Source of the DNA: DATGZH01 sp035297265
GTDB taxonomy: Bacteria > Actinomycetota > Acidimicrobiia > Acidimicrobiales > RAAP-2
Reading direction: 5' to 3'
Length of the DNA: 25,122 nucleotides
NCBI GenBank assembly: GCA_035297265.1
Contig: DATGZH010000002.1
Location: 1-25,122, forward strand
The notes under the pieces were generated by a model that saw only the letters and a list, made by a program, of their open reading frames with translations, was not told where the DNA came from and searched no databases. The translations under genes and the position numbers were made by a program. Numbering within the stretch: the stretch's first letter is position 1; each line of letters opens with the position of its first letter. Shown piece after piece: positions 6,600 through 14,031 of the stretch.

Positions 6600-7061
6600 T
6601 CAAGGAGCGTCGACCCGCCAGCGTCGGGTCGTGCCCTCTGGGTCCTCGATCAGCCAGGTGATCGCGTTCGTCGGTCTGAGGGCGTAGAGCACGTCGAAGC
6701 GCTCGGCTGACGGCAGGTAGGGGGCGTCGTCCTCCGCCGGATATTTCTCGGCGAAGGCGGCCACCACCGCCGGCGCCCGGCCCGGCGGCCCGAGGTCGTC
6801 GACGGTGCCCCTGACGATCAGCACGTCCTCGGCGCTCTCCGGGTGCACCACCACCCGGGGCTCGGCCGCCATGTGCCGGGCCTTCACCGACCGGCGCTCG
6901 GCGTAGAGGTAGAAGAGGTTGTCGAGCACGACGCCCCACATCGGCACGGCGCGGGGCGCGCCGTCGTCGCCGGTAGTCCCGAGCCAGTAGTTCGCCGGCC
7001 GGGCGAGGCGACGGGCCACCTCGTCCCAGGTCAGGCTCGTGCCTGCCGGGTCCTCCGCCAC
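6600..7061 (-). CDS. Pyridoxamine-5'-phosphate-oxidase-fold (PPOX/FDOR) protein
   Basis: A 153-residue split-barrel flavin- or F420-binding protein. The family signature is seen at the N-terminus (NYWLGTTGDDGAPRAVPMWG), followed by LFYLYAERRSVKARHM and RVVVHPESAEDVLIVRG, the phosphate-contacting and dimer strands. The C-terminal half is shorter than in true PdxH, so this is a member of the broad FMN/F420 reductase group common in actinobacteria. The choice of F420, FMN or heme cannot be made from sequence alone. The start is a GTG 22 bases after the upstream secreted-protein gene, so the two probably form an operon. A G-rich stretch (ggcgggggac) precedes it. Confidence 0.85.
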   Translation of the reverse strand: MAEDPAGTSLTWDEVARRLARPANYWLGTTGDDGAPRAVPMWGVVLDNLFYLYAERRSVKARHMAAEPRVVVHPESAEDVLIVRGTVDDLGPPGRAPAVVAAFAEKYPAEDDAPYLPSAERFDVLYALRPTNAITWLIEDPEGTTRRWRVDAP

Positions 7062-7083
7062 CCGTCCCCCGCCCTCGTCCGGC

Positions 7084-7614
7084 TCAGGGCTGCCCGACGA
7101 AGATCACCGGGACCACGGCTGCCCTGGAGACCGGCGGGTCCATCGGGAGGGGCACGAAGAACACGTTGCCCGAGCCGGCACAGGGCAGGACGAGGCTCGT
7201 CCGCAGCTTCTTCGTGCCGTAGTGGGTGAAGGTGATCCGTCCGGCCACCGGACCGCCCACCGGCGGTGGCGCGTTGAAGAAGACGCCGATCTGGTTGGCG
7301 TTCGCGCCGGTGAAGCCGAGGAACGGCGCGGCATCCTCGCCGAGGAAGATGCCGATGGTCTGGCCCGGCAGAGGGTGACCGGTCTCGCCCGTCCTGATCG
7401 GGCCGAAGCAGGCCATCTGGATGACCGCCGGTTGGGGGTCGCCGGTCGAGCCGTTGACGAGCCCGCCGAAGTACTGGTCCGGACCGACCTTCGGCCCCGA
7501 GGCCCCTGCCGAAGCCGGCACGGCGACGGCCCAGCTGGCGGCGAGGACCACCGCAGCGGCCGACACTGCGCGGGCGAGCTGGCGGATGGACGAGGACGGG
7601 TGACGACGGCCCAT
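7084..7614 (-). CDS. Secreted protein of unknown function
   Basis: A 176-residue protein with a clear Sec signal peptide: positively charged start (MGRRHPSSSIRQLAR), hydrophobic core (AAAVVLAASWAVAV) and an ASA cleavage site after residue 36. The mature part is about 140 residues, beta-rich and proline/glycine-rich, with exactly two cysteines (69 and 145) that would form a disulfide outside the cell. Segments such as VGPDQYFGGLVNGSTGDPQ and GRITFTHYGTKKLRTSLVLP resemble secreted actinobacterial proteins without an assigned role. ATG start with a good Shine-Dalgarno sequence (ggagaggag). It is first in a likely two-gene operon with the PPOX protein. I can assign no function. Confidence 0.8.
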   Translation of the reverse strand: MGRRHPSSSIRQLARAVSAAAVVLAASWAVAVPASAGASGPKVGPDQYFGGLVNGSTGDPQPAVIQMACFGPIRTGETGHPLPGQTIGIFLGEDAAPFLGFTGANANQIGVFFNAPPPVGGPVAGRITFTHYGTKKLRTSLVLPCAGSGNVFFVPLPMDPPVSRAAVVPVIFVGQP

Positions 7615-7753
7615 GGCAGTCTCCTCTCCGGGATGGCAACCGGTGCGATACCGGCCGCCGAAGTTAGAACGACAGGCCGCTCCGCCGTGTTACGCCGGGC
7701 TTGGCTGCGGCTCCGACCGGTCCTCGTGGGAGAATGGGGGGAGGAGGGGCGAC

Positions 7754-7810
7754 GTGCGGGTGGACGATATCGCGGTCTGCCGGTCAAAGGCCGAGAGCTG
7801 GTCGTGCTGA
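7754..7810 (+). CDS. Possible 18-codon upstream ORF coupled to the membrane protein gene
   Basis: A GTG at 7754 follows a very strong Shine-Dalgarno stretch (ggaggagggg) by 4 bases and opens an 18-codon frame reading VRVDDIAVCRSKAESWSC. The TGA (7808-7810) lies just after the GTG at 7804 that starts the membrane-protein gene. The downstream start itself has little ribosome-binding sequence, so ribosomes finishing the small ORF could restart there. This may also be chance. Confidence 0.35.
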   Translation: MRVDDIAVCRSKAESWSC

Positions 7811-8586
7811 GTCCACGGCCGCGCACCGGGCGTGACGTGCTCGCCGGCTTCCTCGTCGGGATCGCCATCCTGATGGCCGGGGCCGGGCTCGCGGCCTGGT
7901 TCGGGTCCCTGCTGATCCAGCGGATCGAGACCGAGATCAGCTCGCTCGTGCTCGGCCAGTCGACGCAGTCGCTCTATCAGCAGCTGGAGGGCGTCGATCC
8001 GAGCCTGGCCCACGACCCGCAAGTGAAGGGCGCCATCAGCTCGGCCCTCAAGAACCCGAAGGTCGACCAGTCGGTGGCCCAGTCGCCGAGCGGTTCGCGC
8101 GAGCTCCAACGCGAGCTCTCCAGCCTCGACCCCTCGCTCGGGCCGGTGCTCGCCGGCCACCCCCTGTCGGTCGACACGGGTCGCCACGACGTCGCCCTCG
8201 TGGCGAAGGACCTCCGGGAAGCGGCGATCGGCGCCGCGCTGGCGGCCCTCGCCCTGGTGGCGCTGGCCCTGCTCGTCGCCGGTCGCCGGGACCTGGTGCT
8301 CGGCCGGGTCGGCCGCTGGGCGGCGGTGATCGGCGTGATGGCCATCCTCTCGACGTGGCTCGTGCCGTGGCTGGTCCTGCGTTCCTCCAAGCGGGGCGCC
8401 GGCGAGAGCGTGGCCACGGCCATTTACCAGAGCGGCGTCCCGTCCCACGTCATCTTCGTGGTGCTCGCGGTGGCCGGGCTCCTCGGGGCCATCACCGCCC
8501 GGGCGCTCGCCCGGCCCCGCTGGGACGCCGAGCCGCCGCCCCCACCGCCGCCGGGCTTCTCGACGGCCCCGCCGGCCTGGCCCTGA
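7804..8586 (+). CDS. Four-helix integral membrane protein with Pro-rich tail
   Basis: A 260-residue protein with four predicted membrane segments, at about 14-38, 139-160, 172-192 and 215-236. A roughly 100-residue soluble loop lies between the first and second, rich in Ser/Leu/Gln (SSLVLGQSTQSLYQQLEGVD). The C-terminus is a cytosolic proline run (EPPPPPPPGF). The overall layout is that of uncharacterised actinobacterial membrane proteins; I recognise no named family or catalytic motif. The start is uncertain: GTG 7804 is used because membrane segment 1 begins shortly after it, and GTG 7726 is an in-frame alternative. It is followed by an inverted repeat and then a TetR gene. Confidence 0.75.
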   Translation: MLSPRPRTGRDVLAGFLVGIAILMAGAGLAAWFGSLLIQRIETEISSLVLGQSTQSLYQQLEGVDPSLAHDPQVKGAISSALKNPKVDQSVAQSPSGSRELQRELSSLDPSLGPVLAGHPLSVDTGRHDVALVAKDLREAAIGAALAALALVALALLVAGRRDLVLGRVGRWAAVIGVMAILSTWLVPWLVLRSSKRGAGESVATAIYQSGVPSHVIFVVLAVAGLLGAITARALARPRWDAEPPPPPPPGFSTAPPAWP

Positions 8587-8591
8587 GCGGA

Positions 8592-8627
8592 CGAGAGCAG
8601 CGCATCCGGACGAGATCGCTGCTCTCG
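8592..8627. repeat. 11-bp inverted repeat upstream of the TetR gene
   Basis: cgagagcagcg at 8592-8602 is perfectly repeated in inverse orientation at 8617-8627 (cgctgctctcg) with a 14-base spacer. It begins 5 bases after the membrane-protein stop and ends 7 bases before the TetR -10 hexamer. It can act as a terminator stem for the upstream gene, as an autoregulatory operator for the TetR protein, or as both. Dyad sites just upstream of the regulator are usual in this family. Confidence 0.6.
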
Positions 8628-8634
8628 GGAGTGC

Positions 8635-8640
8635 CAGTAT
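8635..8640 (+). promoter_or_regulatory. -10 element for leaderless TetR gene
   Basis: CAGTAT ends 6 bases before the GTG at 8647, fitting the xAnnnT leaderless pattern although its first base is C rather than T. Confidence 0.4.
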
Positions 8641-8646
8641 GGGGGT

Positions 8647-9348
8647 GTGCCAGCCAAGACGGCCCGTGAGCGGGCGCGGGCGGAGATCACAGGTGAGATC
8701 AAAGAGGCCGCCCGGCGTCGCATCGCGGCGCAGGGCGCGGTCGGCCTCTCGCTCCGGGCCGTGGCCCGCGACGTCGGCCTGGTGTCGTCGGCCGTCTACC
8801 GCTACTTCCCCTCCCGCGACGACCTCATCACCGCCCTCCTCGTCGACGCCTACAACGACATCGGCCGGGCGGCCGAGGAGGCCCTCGCTGCCACGCCGGC
8901 CGACGACCCGGCGGCCCGCTGGCGGGCGGTGACCCGGGCCATACGGCACTGGGCCCTCGCCCACCGCCACGAGTACGCCCTCCTCTACGGCTCGCCGGTG
9001 CCCGGCTACCGGGCCCCCGAGCTCACGATCGGGCCGGCCAGCCGGGTCACCGGCGCCCTCGCCTCGGTCGTGGCCGACGCCGCCCGGGCCGGCGACCTCA
9101 CCGCCGGGTCGCCGGCACCGGCGCTCCCACCGGCCCTCCGGGACGAGCTCGTCCGGGTGGCCGACGTCGCCCTGCCCGGCTCGCCGCCCGACGTGGTCTT
9201 CCGGGCCCTCGTGGCCTGGACCCAGGTGTTCGGTCTGGTGAGCTTCGAGCTGTTCGGGCACCTGGAGAACGTGGTCGAGGACCGGGTGACCTTCTTCGAC
9301 CGGGCCACGGCGGCGATGGCCGGCTTCGTGGGGCTGCCGGCCGGCTGA
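8647..9348 (+). CDS. TetR/AcrR-family transcriptional regulator
   Basis: A 233-residue dimeric repressor. The N-terminal helix-turn-helix is clear: EAARRRIAAQGAVGLSLRAV, then ARDVGLVSSAVYRYFPSRDD at 40-59, ending in the LITALL helix. The C-terminal part (HWALAHRHEYALLYGSPVPG, later FGLVSFELFGHL) matches the WHG/TetR_C_13-type ligand domain, common in actinobacterial regulators of unknown ligand. The GTG start comes from the leaderless -10. The inverted repeat at 8592-8627 is the obvious candidate operator, making autoregulation likely. Possible targets are the upstream membrane gene or the downstream ureohydrolase gene, 39 bases away; both are inferences. Confidence 0.92.
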   Translation: MPAKTARERARAEITGEIKEAARRRIAAQGAVGLSLRAVARDVGLVSSAVYRYFPSRDDLITALLVDAYNDIGRAAEEALAATPADDPAARWRAVTRAIRHWALAHRHEYALLYGSPVPGYRAPELTIGPASRVTGALASVVADAARAGDLTAGSPAPALPPALRDELVRVADVALPGSPPDVVFRALVAWTQVFGLVSFELFGHLENVVEDRVTFFDRATAAMAGFVGLPAG

Positions 9349-9374
9349 CGGGCGCACCTCCGGGCCCCTTGGGC

Positions 9375-9380
9375 CAGGAT
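9375..9380 (+). promoter_or_regulatory. -10 element for leaderless ureohydrolase gene
   Basis: CAGGAT ends 7 bases before the ATG at 9388 and overlaps the alternative ATG at 9379, favouring the downstream start. No Shine-Dalgarno sequence is seen for either. Confidence 0.35.
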
Positions 9381-9387
9381 GTCGAGC

Positions 9388-10425
9388 ATGCGGACCAACT
9401 TCTTCGGCCCCGACGTGACCTTCTGCGGCGTGCCGGCGGCCGATCTGGACGACCCCGCCACCTACGCCGCCGCCGGCGCGGTCGTCGTGGGCGGCCCGTT
9501 CGACGGCGGCACGTCGCACCGCCCGGGCTGCCGCTTCGGCCCAGGGGCCATCCGGGCCACCGACTACCTCCCCCACAACGGCAGCCGCCCGCACCTCGCG
9601 CTCGGCGTCGACCCCCTCCTGGAGCTGCCGGTGGTCGACGTGGGCGACGTGTTGATGGTCCCGGGCGAGATCGAGACGGCGCTGGCCGCGCTCGAGGCCG
9701 CCGTCGAGCGGCTGGCCCGCTCGGGGACCGTGCCGGTCGTCCTCGGTGGCGACCACAGCATCGCTCTCCCCGACGTGACCGGCGTGGCCCGACACGTCGG
9801 GTGGGGCCGGGTCTCGGTCATCCACTTCGACGCCCACGCCGACACCGGCAACACCCAGTTCGGCTCGCTCTACGGCCACGGCACCCCGATGCGGCGGCTG
9901 ATCGAGTCGGGGGCCACGCGGGGCGACCGCTTCCTCCAGATCGGCCTCCGGGGCTACTGGCCCGAGCCCGAGACGCTCGACTGGATGGCCGAGCAGGGCA
10001 TGCGCAGTTTCGAGATGACCGAGGTCGTGGCGCGGGGCCTCGACGCCTGCCTCGACGACGCCTTCGCCATCGCCACCGACGACTGCGACGCCGTCTTCGT
10101 CTCGGTCGACGTCGACGTGGTCGACCCGGGCCTCGCCCCGGGGACGGGCACCCCCGAGCCGGGTGGCCTGACCGGACGGCAGCTGCTGGACGCGGTCCGA
10201 CGCATCACGATGGAGCTGCCGGTGGCCGGGCTCGACATCGTCGAGGTCTCCCCGCCCTACGACCACGCCGAGGTCACGGCCTACCTGGCCAACCGGGTCG
10301 TCCTGGAGGCCCTGTCCGGCCTGGCCTGGCGCCGGCGGCAGCAGGCCGGTGAGGCGGTGCGTCGGCCGAGCGACCCGCTGCTCGCCGACCGCCCGGCCGG
10401 CAGCGCCGGCCCGTCGCGGACCTGA
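9388..10425 (+). CDS. Ureohydrolase (agmatinase/guanidinobutyrase-type, SpeB-like)
   Basis: A manganese-dependent hydrolase of the arginase family that removes urea from a guanidino compound. All metal ligands are present: GGDH (His123), HFDAHADTG (Asp148, His150, Asp152) and SVDVDVVDPGLAPGTGTPEP (Asp241, Asp243), counted from the ATG at 9388. The segment FDGGTSHRPGCRFGPGAIR is typical of agmatinase/guanidinobutyrase rather than arginase. Substrate candidates are agmatine, 4-guanidinobutyrate or another guanidino acid. A roughly 30-residue Arg/Pro/Ser-rich tail follows the fold. The ATG at 9379 is three codons upstream and also possible. The gene converges with a PLP decarboxylase gene 9 bases away, so an amine pathway is possible but not shown. 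Confidence 0.9.
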   Translation: MRTNFFGPDVTFCGVPAADLDDPATYAAAGAVVVGGPFDGGTSHRPGCRFGPGAIRATDYLPHNGSRPHLALGVDPLLELPVVDVGDVLMVPGEIETALAALEAAVERLARSGTVPVVLGGDHSIALPDVTGVARHVGWGRVSVIHFDAHADTGNTQFGSLYGHGTPMRRLIESGATRGDRFLQIGLRGYWPEPETLDWMAEQGMRSFEMTEVVARGLDACLDDAFAIATDDCDAVFVSVDVDVVDPGLAPGTGTPEPGGLTGRQLLDAVRRITMELPVAGLDIVEVSPPYDHAEVTAYLANRVVLEALSGLAWRRRQQAGEAVRRPSDPLLADRPAGSAGPSRT

Positions 10426-10434
10426 AGCCGCAGC

Positions 10435-11799
10435 TCAGGCCATGGGGGAGAGGACGTCGTCGACCATCTCGAAGGTGGTGTCGGGGTGGAGGAAGGCCAT
10501 CCGGGCCACAGGGCGGCCCTCCCAGCGTGACGGCATGACGAAGGCCTGCTGACGGCTGAGCAGCTCGGCCGACCACGCCCGGTAGTCCTCGTCCCCCCAG
10601 CCGTCACGCTCGAAGAGCAGGACCGAGAGTTCCGGGTCGCGCACGAGCCGCAGGTGCGGCGCGGCCTCGATGCGCCGGGCCACGGCCCGGGTGAGCTCGA
10701 GCACGGTCTCGACGGCGTCTTTGTAGGCGTCGGTGCCGTGGACGGCGAGCGAGAACCACAGCGGGAGGCCCCGGGCCCGACGGGTGAGGTGGAAGGCGTA
10801 GTCGGCCGGGTTCCACACCCCGGCCCCCGGCGCCGTCTCGTCGTGCATCGCGTCGAGGTACGAGGCGTGCTGGGTGTGCACGGCCCGGGCCAGCTCGGGC
10901 TGGCGGTAGAGGAGGGCGGCGCAGTCGAACGGGGCGAAGAGCCACTTGTGGGGGTCGACGATGAACGAGTCGGCCAGCTCGATGCCCCTGAAGCGGTGAC
11001 GGGCCGACGGCGCGAAGAGCGCGGCCCCGCCGTAGGCCGCGTCGACGTGGCACCAGAGTGCCCGTTCGCCCGCCACCTCGGCCACGCTGGACAGCTCGTC
11101 GACGATGCCGGCGTTGGTGGTCCCCGCGGTGGCCACCACCCCCACGACGTCGTCGCTCGTCGGGTCGGCGTCGAGCGCTGCCCGGAGGGCCGCACCGGTG
11201 AGGCGGTGGTCGGTGGTCGGCACGAGGAAGGGGGCGACGCCGATGATGGAGAGGGCGTTGGCCACCGAGGAGTGCGTCTCGCTGCTCACGGCGATGCGCG
11301 GCCGGTCGACCGACCGCCCGAGCCGCTTGGCCGCGGTGTCCCGGGCCACGACGAGGGCCGACAGGTTGCCGAGCGACCCACCCGACACGAAACAGCCGCC
11401 GGCCCCGGCCGGGAGACCGGCCAGGCGGGTGAGGAGGGCCAACGCCTGGTTCTCGGCGGCCACCGCCCCGGCCGCCTCGAGCCACGAGGTGCCGTGGAGC
11501 GACGAGCACGAGACCACCATGTCGAACAGGAGCGACGACTTGGTCGGGGCGGCCGGGATGAACGAGAAGAAGCGGGGGCTGTCGCACGAGATCACCGCGG
11601 TGGCGAGATGCTCGGCGAAGAGCGTGAGCACCGCGGCCGGGTCGTGTCCCTCGGACCCGAGGAGCCCTTCGAGCACCGAGCCCAGGTCCCGGGTGCCCCC
11701 GTAGTCGAGGGACACCGGGTCCTGCGAGAGCCGCCGGCGGCAGTAGTCGAAGATGAGCTCGGTCGTGCGCTCGTCGGGGACGAACATCGGGTTGCGCAT
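10435..11799 (-). CDS. Group II PLP-dependent amino acid decarboxylase
   Basis: A 454-residue fold-type I enzyme of the DDC/TyDC/GadB-like group. The PLP lysine is Lys285 in SFIVDPHKWLFAPFDC. The ring-stacking histidine is His176 (VSSETHSS), and the aspartate salt-bridging the pyridine nitrogen is Asp253 in CHVDAAYGG. The conserved VVATAGTTNAG is also present. Residues 75-110 (RFFSFIPAAPTKSSLLFDMV and HGTSWLE) match the substrate-binding start of the family. Candidate substrates are aromatic amino acids, glutamate or diaminobutyrate; sequence alone does not decide. The ATG at 11799 follows a good Shine-Dalgarno (gaggagg, 5-base spacing), so the longer frame to 11898 is not used. It diverges from the LpdA-like gene. 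Confidence 0.93.
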   Translation of the reverse strand: MRNPMFVPDERTTELIFDYCRRRLSQDPVSLDYGGTRDLGSVLEGLLGSEGHDPAAVLTLFAEHLATAVISCDSPRFFSFIPAAPTKSSLLFDMVVSCSSLHGTSWLEAAGAVAAENQALALLTRLAGLPAGAGGCFVSGGSLGNLSALVVARDTAAKRLGRSVDRPRIAVSSETHSSVANALSIIGVAPFLVPTTDHRLTGAALRAALDADPTSDDVVGVVATAGTTNAGIVDELSSVAEVAGERALWCHVDAAYGGAALFAPSARHRFRGIELADSFIVDPHKWLFAPFDCAALLYRQPELARAVHTQHASYLDAMHDETAPGAGVWNPADYAFHLTRRARGLPLWFSLAVHGTDAYKDAVETVLELTRAVARRIEAAPHLRLVRDPELSVLLFERDGWGDEDYRAWSAELLSRQQAFVMPSRWEGRPVARMAFLHPDTTFEMVDDVLSPMA

Positions 11800-11879
11800 G
11801 GACACCTCCTCGTCGCCAGGATCGCACTCAACCGAGGGGTCAGGCGATCCGGCGCGGCGGGTGGCGGAGGGCCATCCCC

Positions 11880-11885
11880 TACGCT
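11880..11885 (+). promoter_or_regulatory. -10 element upstream of the LpdA-like gene
   Basis: TACGCT lies 7 bases before a GTG at 11893, which opens an 11-residue frame, and 30 bases before the main gene's GTG at 11916. The spacing fits leaderless translation of the small frame. Confidence 0.4.
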
Positions 11886-11892
11886 CTCCTTC

Positions 11893-11928
11893 GTGCAACA
11901 GGGTGGAGGCGTGCCGTGCGCTTCGTGA
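11893..11928 (+). CDS. Possible 11-residue leaderless upstream ORF
   Basis: GTG at 11893 reads VQQGGGVPCAS and stops at TGA 11926-11928. The stop is 13 bases inside the LpdA-like gene, whose own Shine-Dalgarno (ggtggagg) is embedded in the small frame. Translation of the small frame would cover that site and then end just past the main start, so coupling or attenuation is conceivable. The peptide contains one cysteine near its end. It may be fortuitous. Confidence 0.3.
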   Translation: MQQGGGVPCAS

Positions 11929-13271
11929 TCCTGGGCGGTGGCCCCGCCGGGAACCAGGCGGCCACCCACGCCGCCCGGCTCGGGGTCGAGGTGACCCTCG
12001 TCGAGCGCGACATCGTCGGGGGCTCGGCCAACCTGCTCGACTGCATCCCCTCGAAGGCCATGATCGCCACCGGGGCGGCCATGTCCTTCCTCGGCCGCGC
12101 CCCCGGCATAGGCCTGGCCGACGTGGCGGCCCGCCTCGATCTCGACGTCCTGCGGGAGCGCATCCTCTCGGTGGAGCAGCGCCTGGAGCAGGCCACCGTG
12201 GCCATCCTCGAGAGCCAGGGGGTGGACCTCCTCCACGGGACCGGCCGGCTGGTCGACGCCCACACCGTGGTGGCCGAGACGGCCGAGGGAACGAGGACGA
12301 TCGAGGCGGACGCCGTCCTGCTCAGCACCGGCAGCCGGCCCCGGGTCCCCGACTGGGCGCCGCTCGACGGCGACCGGGTCCTCACGACGAGGGACGCCTA
12401 CCCGCCGAAGGAGCTCCCCGAGCACCTCGTGGTGATCGGCTCGGGTGTCACCGGCGTCGAGTTCGTCCACATGTTCACCTCGCTCGGCTCGGAGGTGACG
12501 CTCATCGTCAGCCGCCAGCAGGTGCTGCCGACCAAGGACCCCGAGGTGGCCGCGGTGCTCGAGCAGAACTTCCTGCGCCGCGGCGTCCGCCTCCTCAAAG
12601 GGGCGAGGGCCGAGCGGGTCGAGCGGACCGAGTCGGGCGTGCTCGTCGGCTGCGACGACGGCCGGGTGGCCCCGGGTTCCCACGCCCTCCTTGCCATCGG
12701 CCTCATCCCGAACTCGGAGCACCTCGGCCTGGAGGCGGCGGGGGTGCACGTCGACGGCGCCGGTTACGTCCCGATCAACCACCACTGCCAGACGAACGTG
12801 CCCCACATCTACGCGGCCGGCGACCTCTCGGGCAAGCTGCCGCTGTCGTCGGTCGCCTCGATGCAGGGGCGCAAGATCGCCGAGCACATCGCCATCGGGC
12901 ACACCGTGGCCCACCGGCACCTCAACTACGACAAGGCGCCCTCGGCCATCTTCACCGAACCCGAGATCGCCGACGTCGGACTGGCCGAGGCGGACGCTTT
13001 CGCCGAGGGCCGCAAGATCCGGGTCACGAAGGTCCCGTTCGCCGCCAACGCCCGGGCCCTCATCGACAACGACCCCCGGGGTTTCGTGAAGATCGTCTCT
13101 GATCCCAACACCGGTGTCGTGCTCGGCGGGTCCATCGTCGGACAAAACGCCGCCGAGCTGATCTCGGTCATCGCGGTGGCGGTCACGGCCGGCCTCAAGG
13201 TGGGCGACATCGTCGAGAGCATGCTCGTGCATCCGTCCTTGGCCGAGTCGCTGGCCGAGGCGGCCGAATAG
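11916..13271 (+). CDS. LpdA-like pyridine nucleotide-disulfide oxidoreductase family flavoprotein without redox disulfide
   Basis: A 451-residue FAD- and NAD(P)H-binding enzyme. The FAD dinucleotide motif is GGGPAG (7-12), the NAD(P)H motif is in VVIGSGVTGVEF, the second FAD contact is YAAGDLSGKLPL, and the dimerisation domain runs to the end. Where lipoamide dehydrogenases have GGTCLNVGCIPSK, this protein has GGSANLLDCIPSK: Cys43 is kept but the first cysteine is Ala38. The redox disulfide therefore cannot form and true lipoamide dehydrogenase activity is not expected. Mycobacterial LpdA (Rv3303c), an NAD(P)H:quinone oxidoreductase, has the same change. The C-terminal His439 and Glu444 (HPSLAE) remain. 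GTG start with a Shine-Dalgarno sequence. An alpha/beta hydrolase follows 25 bases later. Confidence 0.9.
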   Translation: MRFVILGGGPAGNQAATHAARLGVEVTLVERDIVGGSANLLDCIPSKAMIATGAAMSFLGRAPGIGLADVAARLDLDVLRERILSVEQRLEQATVAILESQGVDLLHGTGRLVDAHTVVAETAEGTRTIEADAVLLSTGSRPRVPDWAPLDGDRVLTTRDAYPPKELPEHLVVIGSGVTGVEFVHMFTSLGSEVTLIVSRQQVLPTKDPEVAAVLEQNFLRRGVRLLKGARAERVERTESGVLVGCDDGRVAPGSHALLAIGLIPNSEHLGLEAAGVHVDGAGYVPINHHCQTNVPHIYAAGDLSGKLPLSSVASMQGRKIAEHIAIGHTVAHRHLNYDKAPSAIFTEPEIADVGLAEADAFAEGRKIRVTKVPFAANARALIDNDPRGFVKIVSDPNTGVVLGGSIVGQNAAELISVIAVAVTAGLKVGDIVESMLVHPSLAESLAEAAE

Positions 13272-13296
13272 GCCGCCGGCGGACGTCGTCGCGACC

Positions 13297-14031
13297 GTGC
13301 GCTTCCTCGAGGAAACCGAGAGCGAGAGCGTCTTCGAGCGACGCTTCGAGCACGAGCACGAGGGGCGGCTCGTCCCCGGCCTCCTCTGGACGCCGTCCGG
13401 CGCCCGCGGCCCGCGGCCGCTCGTCCTCATCGGCCACGGGGCCTCGGGCACCAAGCGCGAGGCCTACGTGGTGGGGCTGGCCCGCCGGGTCGTCCGCCAC
13501 CGGGGCTTCGCCGCGGCGGCCATCGACGGACCGGTGCACGGCCACCGGCGGGCCGACCTCGGCGACGACCGGGCCCTCACCTTCCTCGAGTTCTCCCAGC
13601 GCTGGGCGGGCGACGACGGCATGACCGACGCCATGGTCGGGGACTGGCGGGCCACGCTCGACCACCTCCAGGGCCTCGACGAGGTGGGTCCCGGCCCGAC
13701 CGGCTACTGGGGCCTCTCGATGGGGACGATCCTCGGCCTCCCCTTCGTGGCGGCCGAGCCCCGCATCGTCGTCGCCGTGCTCGGCCTCATGGGGTTGACC
13801 GGGCCCACGAAGGCCCGGGTGGCGGCGGACGCCCCCAACGTGGTCTGCCCGATCCTCTTCCTCGTCCAGTGGGACGACGAGCTCTTCGACAAGGCCACGG
13901 CCTTCGACCTGTTCGGGGCCCTCGGCGCCGCTGACAAGCGGCTGCACGCCAACCCCGGCCGCCACGGCGCGGTGCCCCTCGAGGAGTTCGAATTCAGCGA
14001 GGCGTTCCTCGCCCGTCACCTCGCCGGTTGA
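13297..14031 (+). CDS. Alpha/beta hydrolase
   Basis: A 244-residue single-domain hydrolase resembling dienelactone hydrolase and acyl-peptidase-like esterases. The oxyanion segment is IGHGASGTKRE (45-55), the nucleophile elbow GLSMG carries Ser141, the acid is Asp193 or Asp194 in QWDDELF, and the base is His223 in GRHGAVP. There is no signal peptide, so it is cytosolic. The substrate cannot be told. GTG start, 25 bases after the flavoprotein gene and probably in one operon with it. The 3' end overlaps the convergent LOG-family gene by 38 bp. Confidence 0.88.
   Translation: MRFLEETESESVFERRFEHEHEGRLVPGLLWTPSGARGPRPLVLIGHGASGTKREAYVVGLARRVVRHRGFAAAAIDGPVHGHRRADLGDDRALTFLEFSQRWAGDDGMTDAMVGDWRATLDHLQGLDEVGPGPTGYWGLSMGTILGLPFVAAEPRIVVAVLGLMGLTGPTKARVAADAPNVVCPILFLVQWDDELFDKATAFDLFGALGAADKRLHANPGRHGAVPLEEFEFSEAFLARHLAG

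Noticed and set aside
7690..10266. An 858-codon open frame on the minus strand and other long antisense frames across 590-2600, 10654-11928, 11592-13454 and 15960-17450
   Set aside because: They mirror well-recognised genes on the other strand, have low-complexity Arg/Gly/Pro/His-rich translations and no initiation signals; such frames are expected in DNA this rich in G and C.
11800..11898. 33-codon N-terminal extension of the PLP decarboxylase
   Set aside because: A strong Shine-Dalgarno sequence precedes the internal ATG at 11799, and the extension is unlike family members and overlaps the divergent promoter.
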